Assembly (NCBI GenBank): GCA_003021785.1
Contig: PXQU01000010.1
Coordinates: 62,001 to 126,000 of the forward strand
Length of the DNA: 64,000 nucleotides
Source of the DNA: Halobacteriales archaeon QH_7_65_31
GTDB taxonomy: Archaea; Halobacteriota; Halobacteria; Halobacteriales; Haloarculaceae
Direction of reading: 5' to 3'
The notes beneath the pieces are model-generated. The model was given only the letters and a program-made list of their open reading frames with translations. It made no database searches and was not told the DNA's origin. A program made the position numbers and the translations under genes. Of this stretch, positions 8,620 to 16,000 are shown piece after piece. How positions within the stretch are numbered: the stretch's first letter is position 1; each line of letters starts with the position of its first letter.

Positions 8620-8910
8620 ATGCGACGACTCACGCTCGCCGTCGTGCTCGCCTCCGCAGTTCTGGTCGCCGGTGTCGCGACCGCCGACACGACGGTCCGG
8701 CCGTCCACACAGCCGACCGTCCACGAGCCACAGCACAGCGGCTCACATCATGGCAGTGGCCCACACCACAGCGATACCCACCACGGCTCGCACGGGACGC
8801 ACACTGACTGTGACTGTCCACATCACGAGGACGAACAGACCCGGAACCACGAGGACTGTCCGCGTCACGAACACGTCGGTGACCGCTCACACGGCACGAA
8901 CCGGCGGTAG
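8620..8910 (+). CDS. Small secreted His-rich protein, possible metal binder
   Basis: A 96-aa protein with a clear Sec-type signal peptide (MRRLTLAVVLASAVLVAGV) and a likely AxA-type cleavage near residue 23 (VATAD). The mature part of about 72 residues has 16 histidines, often as HH pairs spaced by Gly/Ser/Thr, plus three cysteines in CDC and DC contexts. The pattern is that of an extracellular or surface metal-chelating peptide (Zn, Ni, Cu or Co), but no family is recognised. The start at ATG 8620 follows from the signal peptide; the frame remains open upstream to 8509, where it is antisense to pheA. It is convergent with lpdA, abutting its stop codon. Confidence 0.6.
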   Translation: MRRLTLAVVLASAVLVAGVATADTTVRPSTQPTVHEPQHSGSHHGSGPHHSDTHHGSHGTHTDCDCPHHEDEQTRNHEDCPRHEHVGDRSHGTNRR

Positions 8911-10335
8911 CTACCGATTGAGCGTGTGAACAGCGTGCCCGGAGGCGTTCATCGCGGCCTCCATCACCGCCTCCGACAGCGTCGGATGCGTGTGGACGGT
9001 TGAGGCGATGTCGTCGAGGGTCGCACCCATCTCGATGGCGACACCGACCTCACCGATAAGCTCGGAGGCCTCCGGAGCGACGATCTGTGCCCCGAGCACG
9101 AAGCCGGTCTCGTCGTCGGCGACGACGCGGGCAAAGCCCTCCGGCTCGTTCAGCGTGAGCGCGCGCCCGGAGGCGTTCATCGGCATCTGTCCGACGACCG
9201 GCTCGAAGCCGGCGTCCTCGGCCTCCGCCTCCGTCATTCCGACCGTCCCGATCTCGGGGTCGGTGAACACCGCGCCCGGAATCGACTGGAAGTCCATCGC
9301 CGACGGCTCGCCGGCGATACGTTCCGCGACGACCTCCCCCTCGGCGGAGGCCTTGTGTGCCAACATCGGCTCGCCGGCCACGTCGCCGACGGCGTAGACG
9401 TTCTCCACGTCGGTCTCCCCGAACTCGTCGGTGTCGAGGAAGCCGGCCTCGGTCGGCTCCAGACCGATGCTCTCCAGTCCGAGCGTGTCGGTGACCGGCT
9501 GGCGACCGACGGCGACGAGGATATGGTCGGCCTCGTAGGTGGACTCCCCACCGTCGTCGGTCTCGGTGGTGAGCCGGACGCCGTCGGCCGTCTCAGTCCA
9601 CTCGCTGGCTCCCTCACCGAAGTTGAAGCCGACGCCCAGCTCCTCGGCGCGGTCCCGGACGACCCGCGCTACGTCGTCCTCGTAGACGGGCAGTGCGCTG
9701 TCCAACATCTCGATGACCTCGACGTTCGAGCCGAGCTTCGCGTACGTCGTCGACAGCTCCATCCCGATGTAGCCCGCGCCGACGACGAGCAGGTCGTCGG
9801 GAACGCTCGTCAGGTTCAGTGCGCCCTTCGAGGAGAGGATACGCTCTCCGTCGTACTCGAAGCCGGGAATCTCGATGGGCCGCGAGCCGGTGGCGATGAT
9901 CGCGTGCTCGTACTCGATGGTCTCGGAGCCCTGTCCGTCGCCGTCGTGTGCGACGCGAACCGACCCCTTACTGTCGAACTCGGCGGTCCCCTCGATGAGC
10001 TTGACGCCGTTCGCCTTACACAGCTTCTCGACGCCGCCGGTGAGCTGATCGACCACGTCGTCCTTCCAGCCCGACAGCGCCGCCATGTCGACGGCGGGGT
10101 CGGCGTGCACGCCCATCTCCTCGGCGGTCCTCGCGGCGTGGGCGGTGTCCGCGCCCGTGATGAGCGCCTTCGACGGGATACACCCGCGGTTCAGGCAGAC
10201 GCCGCCGTAGGCGTCCTTCTCGACGAGCGTCGTGTCGAGACCGAGCTGTGCAGCGCGGATGGCGGCCACGTAGCCGCCCGGGCCCGCGCCGATGACTAGT
10301 AGTTCCGTTCCGGTTGCGATATCTCCGACGACCAT
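8911..10335 (-). CDS. lpdA: Dihydrolipoyl dehydrogenase (E3 of the 2-oxoacid dehydrogenase complex)
   Basis: FAD flavoenzyme that reoxidises dihydrolipoyl groups on E2 with NAD+. The 474-aa protein has an N-terminal FAD-binding GAGPGGYVAAI (16-26) and the redox-active disulfide Cys47/Cys52 in GGVCLNRGCIPSK. A second Rossmann NAD site (VGAGYIGMEL) follows, and the C-terminal catalytic HTHPTLSEA carries the His-Glu pair. It is the last gene of a four-gene operon; its ATG overlaps the E2 stop by one base (TAATG), indicating translational coupling. Confidence 0.96.
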   Translation of the reverse strand: MVVGDIATGTELLVIGAGPGGYVAAIRAAQLGLDTTLVEKDAYGGVCLNRGCIPSKALITGADTAHAARTAEEMGVHADPAVDMAALSGWKDDVVDQLTGGVEKLCKANGVKLIEGTAEFDSKGSVRVAHDGDGQGSETIEYEHAIIATGSRPIEIPGFEYDGERILSSKGALNLTSVPDDLLVVGAGYIGMELSTTYAKLGSNVEVIEMLDSALPVYEDDVARVVRDRAEELGVGFNFGEGASEWTETADGVRLTTETDDGGESTYEADHILVAVGRQPVTDTLGLESIGLEPTEAGFLDTDEFGETDVENVYAVGDVAGEPMLAHKASAEGEVVAERIAGEPSAMDFQSIPGAVFTDPEIGTVGMTEAEAEDAGFEPVVGQMPMNASGRALTLNEPEGFARVVADDETGFVLGAQIVAPEASELIGEVGVAIEMGATLDDIASTVHTHPTLSEAVMEAAMNASGHAVHTLNR

Positions 10336-11948
10336 TAGAGTAACATGAGTTCGGGGTTCTGTAAGTGCTCTTTCACCGTGTTCGTGAACGCGGCCGCCTC
10401 GGCCCCGTCAATGACGCGGTGGTCGATACTCAACGAGAGGGTCAACACGTGCCGCGGCACGACTTCCCCGCTCACGGCTGCGCCGTTCGCCTCCGAGCCG
10501 CTCTGCGGCTCGCTATCTACGACGCGCGGCTTCTCCTTGATCGCGCCCACGCCCAGAATCGCCGTTTCGGGGTAGTTGATGATGGGCGTGGCGTACTCGC
10601 CGCCAATGGCGCCGAAGTTCGTGACCGAAAAGGTCCCGCCCTGCATCGACTCGCGGGCGATCGAACGGTCACGCGCCGCGTCAACCAGCTCGTTCATCTC
10701 CTCGGAGAGCTGCAGCAGCCCCTTCCGATCGACGCCCTCGACGACCGGGACCATCAGGCCCGCGTCGGTCGCCGCCGCGACGCCGATGTTGTAGTAGTGT
10801 TTCGTGACGATCTCGCCGCGTTCCTCGTCCAGCTGGCTGTTGAGAACGGGGTACTCGCGCAGTCCGGCGACGACCGCCTTCAACACGAACGGCATGTACG
10901 AGAGCGTCTGCCCGCGCTCCTCGGCCTCCTGTTTCAGTCGACTGCGCGTCTCCACCAGCTCCGTCACGTCCACCTCGTCGTGGTGGGTGACGTGCGGTGC
11001 GGTGTACTTCGAGGTCTCCATCTGCTCGCCGATGGTGCGGCGAATCCCAGAGTACGGCTCGCGGGTCTCCCGTTCCTCGACCCGTTCGACCGAGGTCGAC
11101 ACGGCGCCCGCCTCCTGACCAGCCTGCACCGCTTCGGCGTCGGCGGCCTGTGCGGCCTGTTGCGCCTCGGCGAACTCGCGCACCTGTTCCGGACGGACGA
11201 ACGCCTCGCCGTCGCGCGTCTCGTCGGTCGGCACGTCGTCGAGATCGACGCCCTCGTCGTCGGCCAGCTCCCGGGTCGCTGGTGCGGCGAGCGTCTGCTC
11301 GCGACCGGCCCGCTCGATATCGCCAGTCGGTGCGGGCGACGCGACCGCTTCCCCGCTCGCCGCATCGTCGTCGCTCACCGTCGCCGTCGCGGATTCGACG
11401 GCCGGCTCGGCGTCCGGCTCCGCCGTGTCCGCCTCGCGCTCGGCGTGTGCCCGCACGTCGCCCTCGGAGACGCGCCCGCCGGGCCCGCTCCCCTCGACAG
11501 CGGCGATCTCGACGTCGAGTTCGCGGGCCAGCCGGCGCGCGCTCGGGGAGGCGAAGACGCGACCGCCCTTCGCGGCCGTCTCCTCGTCGCTCGCCCCGCT
11601 GGCCTCAATTCCCGTTTCGTCGCCGGCTTCCGAGACCGCAGCGACGGCCGACTCGGCTTCCGTCCCCGAGTCGTCGGACTCCGTGCTCGTCTCCGCTCCG
11701 CCGTCGTCCGCCTCCGTCGCGAACGTGATGATGACGTCGCCGACCGGAACCATCTCTCCTTCGTCGGCCAGAAGCTCCTCGACGGTCCCGTCGACTGGTG
11801 AGGGGACCTCGACGACCGCCTTGTCCGTCTCGACCTCTGCGACCGGCTGATCTTCCGTCACCGGGTCGCCGACCGCGACGAGCCACGAGACGATCTCCGC
11901 TTCCGTCAGCCCCTCGCCCACGTCGGGCAGCTCGAATCGCCGGACCAT
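10335..11948 (-). CDS. Dihydrolipoamide acyltransferase (E2), with two peripheral-subunit-binding-like segments
   Basis: Core acyltransferase that carries acyl groups from E1 on a swinging lipoyl arm to CoA. The 537-aa protein has one lipoyl domain (1-75) with the target lysine Lys43 in ETDKAVVEV. An acidic linker follows, then a peripheral-subunit-binding domain (FASPSARRLARELD to GGRVSEGDV, about 130-170). A second, diverged copy (LAAPATRELADDEGVDLDDV to FVRPEQVREFAE, about 220-265) follows. The C-terminal catalytic domain (from about 300) ends with the active-site DHRVIDGAEAAAF. The acyl substrate (pyruvate or branched-chain oxoacid) cannot be told from sequence. It is coupled to both neighbours by one-base overlaps. 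Confidence 0.95.
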   Translation of the reverse strand: MVRRFELPDVGEGLTEAEIVSWLVAVGDPVTEDQPVAEVETDKAVVEVPSPVDGTVEELLADEGEMVPVGDVIITFATEADDGGAETSTESDDSGTEAESAVAAVSEAGDETGIEASGASDEETAAKGGRVFASPSARRLARELDVEIAAVEGSGPGGRVSEGDVRAHAEREADTAEPDAEPAVESATATVSDDDAASGEAVASPAPTGDIERAGREQTLAAPATRELADDEGVDLDDVPTDETRDGEAFVRPEQVREFAEAQQAAQAADAEAVQAGQEAGAVSTSVERVEERETREPYSGIRRTIGEQMETSKYTAPHVTHHDEVDVTELVETRSRLKQEAEERGQTLSYMPFVLKAVVAGLREYPVLNSQLDEERGEIVTKHYYNIGVAAATDAGLMVPVVEGVDRKGLLQLSEEMNELVDAARDRSIARESMQGGTFSVTNFGAIGGEYATPIINYPETAILGVGAIKEKPRVVDSEPQSGSEANGAAVSGEVVPRHVLTLSLSIDHRVIDGAEAAAFTNTVKEHLQNPELMLL

Positions 11949-12931
11949 CAGAACTCTACCGCCTCCCGAATCCCGTCCTCGATGCGTGCGGCCTCTGGCA
12001 TATAGTAGTCCTCTAACGCGTACAGCGGGAAGGGCGTATCGAAGCCGGTGACGCGCTGTACCGGCGCGCGCTGGTAGCCGAGCGCCTCTTCCTGTATCGT
12101 CGTGGCGATCTCAGCGCCCAGCCCACCGCTCTTGGGCGCCTCGTGGACGACGACTGCACGCCCCGTCTTCTTGAACGATTCGACGATCGAATCCCAGTCC
12201 ATCGGCGAGAGGGTCCGCAGGTCGATGACCTCCACGTCGATCTCGCCGGCGAGGTTCTCCGCGGCCGCCATCGACGGACGGGTCATCGCACCCCAGGTGA
12301 ACAGCGACACGTCGTCTCCCTCACGCCGGGTCGTCGCCTCGCCGAGCTCGACCGTGTAGCTCTCGTCGGGGACCTCCTCGCGGAAGGCCCGATAGATGAG
12401 CTTCGGCTCCATGAACACGACCGGATCCGGATCACGGATCGCAGCCGCGAGCAGGCCCTTCGTGTCGTGTGGCGTCGAGGGAACGACGACCTTCAGCCCG
12501 GCCTCGTGGGCGTAGAAGGCCTCCTTCGACTCGGAGTGGTGTTCCGGCGCGCGAATCCCGCCGCCGTAGGGCATCCGGAGCGTCATCGGTACGGAGAACC
12601 GACTACGCGACCGCGTGCGCAGTCGCGCGGCGTGCGAGACGATCTGGTCGAAGCCGGGGTAGGCGAAGCCGGAGAACTGCATCTCCGGAACCGGCTTCAT
12701 CCCGTACGCCGCCATCCCGACGGCCGTGCCGACGATCCCCGACTCCGCGAGCGGGGTGTCGAAGACGCGCTCCTCGCCGAACTCCTCGTAGAGCCCCTGT
12801 GTGGCGCGGAAGACGCCGCCGTTCTTGCCGACGTCCTCGCCGAAGACGACCACATCGTCGTCGCGTTCCAGTTCCCCCTTCAGTCCGTCGCGAACCGCCT
12901 GTACGAGTGTGAGATTCTGTGTATCGCTCAT
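11948..12931 (-). CDS. 2-oxoacid dehydrogenase E1 component, beta subunit
   Basis: Beta subunit of the TPP-dependent E1 heterotetramer, which decarboxylates a 2-oxoacid and acylates lipoyl-E2. The 327-aa protein has the transketolase pyrimidine-binding domain (VFGEDVGKNGGVFRAT, and FDTPLAESGIVGTAVGMA with the conserved Glu) and the C-terminal transketolase domain (VEVIDLRTLSPMDWDSI, VHEAPKSGGLGAEI). HHSESKEAFY in the middle is typical of the PDH/BCKDH beta family. Adjacent genes overlap by 1 and 4 nt, showing coupled translation. Confidence 0.95.
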   Translation of the reverse strand: MSDTQNLTLVQAVRDGLKGELERDDDVVVFGEDVGKNGGVFRATQGLYEEFGEERVFDTPLAESGIVGTAVGMAAYGMKPVPEMQFSGFAYPGFDQIVSHAARLRTRSRSRFSVPMTLRMPYGGGIRAPEHHSESKEAFYAHEAGLKVVVPSTPHDTKGLLAAAIRDPDPVVFMEPKLIYRAFREEVPDESYTVELGEATTRREGDDVSLFTWGAMTRPSMAAAENLAGEIDVEVIDLRTLSPMDWDSIVESFKKTGRAVVVHEAPKSGGLGAEIATTIQEEALGYQRAPVQRVTGFDTPFPLYALEDYYMPEAARIEDGIREAVEF

Positions 12932-14067
12932 TCAAGTAGTTCCTCGTCGCCGTGTTCCGACTGAAGTCGATCCAGATACGCCTGCTGTTGCCGGAGCCGC
13001 TCGGGCATCCCCGCGTAGACGTGCTCGAACATGCTCTCCGTCGTCGGGCGAGTGTACTCCTCTGCCGTGTCGATCGCCTCGGCCACCTCCTCCTCGATCG
13101 AGTCGGTGAGCTCCGCGACGCGCTCGTCGTCGAGCACGCCGCGATCGCGCAGGAACGCCTCCAGTCGCGGTATCGGGTCCTTCGCCTTCCACTTCTCGAC
13201 CTCGTCGTCCTCTCGGTAGACGGACGGATCGTCGGCGGTCGTGTGTGCCCCGTAGCGGTACTGTACTGCTTCGATGAGCGTCGGGCGTAGCTGCTCGCCC
13301 TCGGCGCTGCGCGCTCGCTCGACGGCTGCGCTCGTCACCTGATACACCGCGAGCGGGTCCATCCCGTCCACCTGAATGCCCTCCATCCCGTAGGCGACCG
13401 CCTTCTGTGCGATGGTCTCGGCGGCGGTCTGTTTCTCCCGCGGGACCGAGATGGCCCACTGGTTGTTGTTACAGAAGAAGACGGTCGGCGTGTCGAAGAC
13501 GCCGCCGAAGTTCAGCCCCTCGTGGAAATCCCCTTCGGAGGTCGCGCCGTCGCCGAAGTAACACATGAACACCTCGTCGCTATCGTTGTAGTCGGCGGCC
13601 ATGCCCAACCCGGCAGCGTGGGGGATCTGCGAGGCGATCGGGACCGCGACCGGGAAGATGTTCAGATCCTCGAGCCTGTTTCCCCGCTCGTCGCCCATCC
13701 AGTAGCGGAGCGTCCCTTCGAGCGTCAGCCCGTGGACGTACGACGCGGCGTGTTCGCGGTAGGACGGAACGATCCAGTCCTCGTCGCGAAGCGCCATCGC
13801 CGAGCCGACCTGTGCGCCCTCTTGTCCTGACAGCGGGGGATACGTCCCCATCCGCCCCTGTCGCTGGAGGCTCACGGCCCGCTCGTCGAAATGCCGGGCC
13901 AGCTTCATCGTTCGATACATCTCTACGAACGTCTCCTCGGAGAGGTCGGGAACGGTCGCCCCCTCGACAACCGACCCGTCCTCCGCGAGCACCTGTACCT
14001 TCTCGCGAGGGTCCGTTTCGAGCACGCTCACCGCCGTTCCACCCGTGCTACCATACCCGAACGTCAC
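12928..14067 (-). CDS. 2-oxoacid dehydrogenase E1 component, alpha subunit
   Basis: Alpha subunit carrying most of the TPP site. The 379-aa protein has the TPP motif GDGATSEGDF followed by FFCNNNQW (GDG-x-NN pattern, about 175-210), and a YRYGAHTTADDPS segment typical of the PDH/BCKDH alpha family. It is the first gene of the operon alpha-beta-E2-E3. The start is GTG 14067; a TATA-like box 24-29 nt upstream supports it. In-frame GTGs at 14031 and 14025 (reading VSVLETDP) are also possible and better match some family starts. Most haloarchaea oxidise pyruvate mainly by a ferredoxin oxidoreductase, so the true substrate of such complexes is often unclear. Confidence 0.93.
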   Translation of the reverse strand: MTFGYGSTGGTAVSVLETDPREKVQVLAEDGSVVEGATVPDLSEETFVEMYRTMKLARHFDERAVSLQRQGRMGTYPPLSGQEGAQVGSAMALRDEDWIVPSYREHAASYVHGLTLEGTLRYWMGDERGNRLEDLNIFPVAVPIASQIPHAAGLGMAADYNDSDEVFMCYFGDGATSEGDFHEGLNFGGVFDTPTVFFCNNNQWAISVPREKQTAAETIAQKAVAYGMEGIQVDGMDPLAVYQVTSAAVERARSAEGEQLRPTLIEAVQYRYGAHTTADDPSVYREDDEVEKWKAKDPIPRLEAFLRDRGVLDDERVAELTDSIEEEVAEAIDTAEEYTRPTTESMFEHVYAGMPERLRQQQAYLDRLQSEHGDEELLE

Positions 14068-14090
14068 CGTCCCCGGACAAAGTAGTTTCG

Positions 14091-14096
14091 TAAATA
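14091..14096 (-). promoter_or_regulatory. TATA-like element for the 2-oxoacid dehydrogenase operon
   Basis: On the minus strand this reads TATTTA, 24-29 nt upstream of GTG 14067. It is the only good promoter candidate upstream of the operon, and its spacing fits a leaderless transcript starting at that GTG. Confidence 0.6.
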
Positions 14097-14235
14097 CCTT
14101 TCGTAGACCGTGACTATTGCCACGAGATACGACGAACGGTCAGAAATCCTCGATTCGAACACGGGGTTTTACGTGTTTGTCGGCTCGCGTCTCCGGGCGT
14201 GGGGTGTGTCACCCTCTCAGCTACGTACTGTCGTC

Positions 14236-15177
14236 TCAGTCGCCCCGTGCGTGTGCCTGTTCGCGCGCCTCGGTCGGCGACACCCCGTCGCGAGCGACCG
14301 CCTCCACGAAGAACTCGCCGGCCTTGAACGAGGAGCGAACCATCGGTCCCGACGCGCAGTAGCGGAAGCCGAACTCCGCTTCCGCGACCGTCTGCCACGT
14401 GTCGAACTTGTCGGGGTGGACGTACTCGAACACCTCCAGATGGCGCGTCGACGGCTGGAGATACTGACCAAACGTGATGATATCCACGCCGACCTCGCGG
14501 AGATCCGACAGCGTCTGATACACCTCGTGGTCGTACTCGCCGACACCGAGCATGATCGAGGTCTTCGCGTAACAGTCCGACTCGGCGATCTGTTCGAGCA
14601 CCGAGAGCGACTGTTCGTACCCTGCCCGACGGTCCCGAATCGGCCACTGGAGCCGATCGACCGTCTCGATATTGTGGGCTAACACGTCCGGCTCGGCGTC
14701 GATGACCTGTTGGACCGCCTCTTCGTCCCCCTGAAAGTCGGGAACGAGCGCCTCGACGAGGATCGAGTCGTCGCGACGCTTGATCTCGCGGATCGTCTCC
14801 GCGAAGTGTGCGGCTCCCCCGTCGTCGAGATCGTCGCGGTCCACGCTCGTCAGGACGACGTAGTCGAGTCCGATCTCGGCGACGGCGCTCGCGATGTTCT
14901 CCGGCTCGTCCTCGTCTAACGGCTCCATCCCGCCCGTCTGCACGTCACAGAAGTTACAGCCCCGCGAACAGCGGTCGCCCATCAGCATGAACGTCGCCGT
15001 CCCCGGCCCGTTGCGCCCGGACCAGCAGTCGCCGAGGTTCGGACAGGATGCCTCCTCACAGACGGTGTGGAGATCGTGCTCGCGCAGCGTCGATTTGATC
15101 TCGGTAAACCGCTCTCCGGACGGCGGGCGCATCTTCAGCCACTCCGGCTTTCGCGGCCGGTCACGCGAGCGACTCAT
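14236..15177 (-). CDS. lipA: Lipoyl synthase (radical SAM)
   Basis: Inserts two sulfurs into octanoyl groups on carrier lysines, such as Lys43 of the adjacent E2. The 313-aa protein has the LipA-specific auxiliary cluster motif CEEASCPNLGDC and the radical-SAM CSRGCNFCDV motif. It ends with the family Ser-containing region (ASGPMVRSSFKAGE). ATG 15177 is chosen (MSRSRDRPRKPEWL); a TTG nine codons upstream is in frame. A T-rich box at 15202-15209 (GTTTTTGC on the minus strand) sits at leaderless distance. It lies immediately upstream of the E1alpha operon on the same strand, so the lipoylation enzyme and its client are clustered. No LipB or LplA is visible nearby. Confidence 0.95.
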   Translation of the reverse strand: MSRSRDRPRKPEWLKMRPPSGERFTEIKSTLREHDLHTVCEEASCPNLGDCWSGRNGPGTATFMLMGDRCSRGCNFCDVQTGGMEPLDEDEPENIASAVAEIGLDYVVLTSVDRDDLDDGGAAHFAETIREIKRRDDSILVEALVPDFQGDEEAVQQVIDAEPDVLAHNIETVDRLQWPIRDRRAGYEQSLSVLEQIAESDCYAKTSIMLGVGEYDHEVYQTLSDLREVGVDIITFGQYLQPSTRHLEVFEYVHPDKFDTWQTVAEAEFGFRYCASGPMVRSSFKAGEFFVEAVARDGVSPTEAREQAHARGD

Positions 15178-15300
15178 TGCCGTATCTTCTGGCTCTGTCG
15201 GCAAAAACGTGCTGTCCCCGACTACGCTCTCCGCGATACGAACCGGAGGAAGGAGACGGCGAAGCGCTACGCCGCGTGTGCTACCACCACGAGTAGCGCT

Positions 15301-15490
15301 TCAGTCGCCGTCTCGGAGGTTCGTAACGTCCTCGGCGGCGGCGTCGATCAGCTCGTGAACGCGTCCGGGGGCGAGCGTCCGGGCCGCGAGCGAGAGCCCG
15401 TAGCCGCTCCCGGCGGTCCTCGACGTACTCGACGACATCGGGCACGCCTTCGAGCATATCGATGATGACCGAGGAGTCGAGGAACGTCAC
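15301..15490 (-). pseudogene. vapC: Decayed VapC toxin (PIN domain remnant)
   Basis: From GTG 15490 the reverse strand reads VTFLDSSVIIDMLEGVPDVV, the unmistakable N-terminus of a haloarchaeal VapC with its first catalytic Asp. After about 30 residues the PIN sequence is lost. In a neighbouring frame the text ends with EDVTNLRDGD at TGA 15301-15303, which resembles the usual VapC C-terminus. The middle (about 80-90 residues, including the other acidic active-site residues) is missing. The gene has therefore suffered an internal deletion plus frameshift and cannot encode an active RNase. It overlaps the antitoxin stop by 4 nt, as in intact vapBC operons. Confidence 0.7.
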
Positions 15491-15684
15491 CGCTCGAAGC
15501 TCTCCCGAGAGCGCTCCACGGCCGCTCTCGCGCGGTCGGCCTTCTCCTCGCCCCACGCGCCGATGTCGATGGGTTTCTCCTTTTGCGCGAGACGTTCGAG
15601 GAGTTCGTCAAATGTCTCCTCTTCCCGTTTCAGGCTCTCCAGCATCCGTTTCGTCTCGTCGGTGACCCGAATGGACGTGCTCAT
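15487..15684 (-). CDS. vapB: VapB-type antitoxin
   Basis: A 65-aa antitoxin: MSTSIRVTDETKRMLESLKR forms the N-terminal DNA-binding strand and helix, and a charged C-terminus ending ERSRESFER would wrap the PIN toxin. The family is the short haloarchaeal VapB type (DUF7557-like). The start is ATG 15684; ATG 15690 (MRMSTS) is also possible. Its partner toxin is decayed, so this is an orphan antitoxin that could still autoregulate or neutralise related toxins. Confidence 0.75.
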   Translation of the reverse strand: MSTSIRVTDETKRMLESLKREEETFDELLERLAQKEKPIDIGAWGEEKADRARAAVERSRESFER

Positions 15685-16000
15685 ACGCATACAGTCTGCA
15701 TACACGGTGAACCACCTTTCGGCGAAGACGGGGTCGGACGTCGTTCGAGAACCAGTCAGGAGCGTCCGTGTACTCCGCCCGACAGCGACCGTGACACGCC
15801 TCCACGAGAATCCGGGATAGAACGGTTCGGATCGACCGTCGCTCCGCACAGGTCGCACTCGGCACGATCTCGCTCGACTGCGCGACTGAGGCGGTAGGGT
15901 CCCGTAGCCAAGCACCGAGCGCGGTCGCAGTGCTGTCGAAGCCGAGTCCCACGAGACAGCGGTAACCACCGCCGAGACAGAACGAAACGCCAGCGTCGAG
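15685..16000. other. Gene-free interval between vapB and the double tatC
   Basis: This 316-nt stretch has no frame I would call. One minus-strand frame without a start codon reads HCDRARCLATGP and then ECDLCGATVDP (about 15830-15920), which looks like a zinc-binding scrap, but nothing shows it is expressed. The vapB promoter must lie near the right side of 15684. Confidence 0.4.

Noticed and set aside
15830-15960. Minus-strand scrap reading CxxxxC and CDLC, like a zinc ribbon
   Set aside because: No start codon in frame, overlap with the tatC 3' side and no further domain; kept only as a note in the interval entry.
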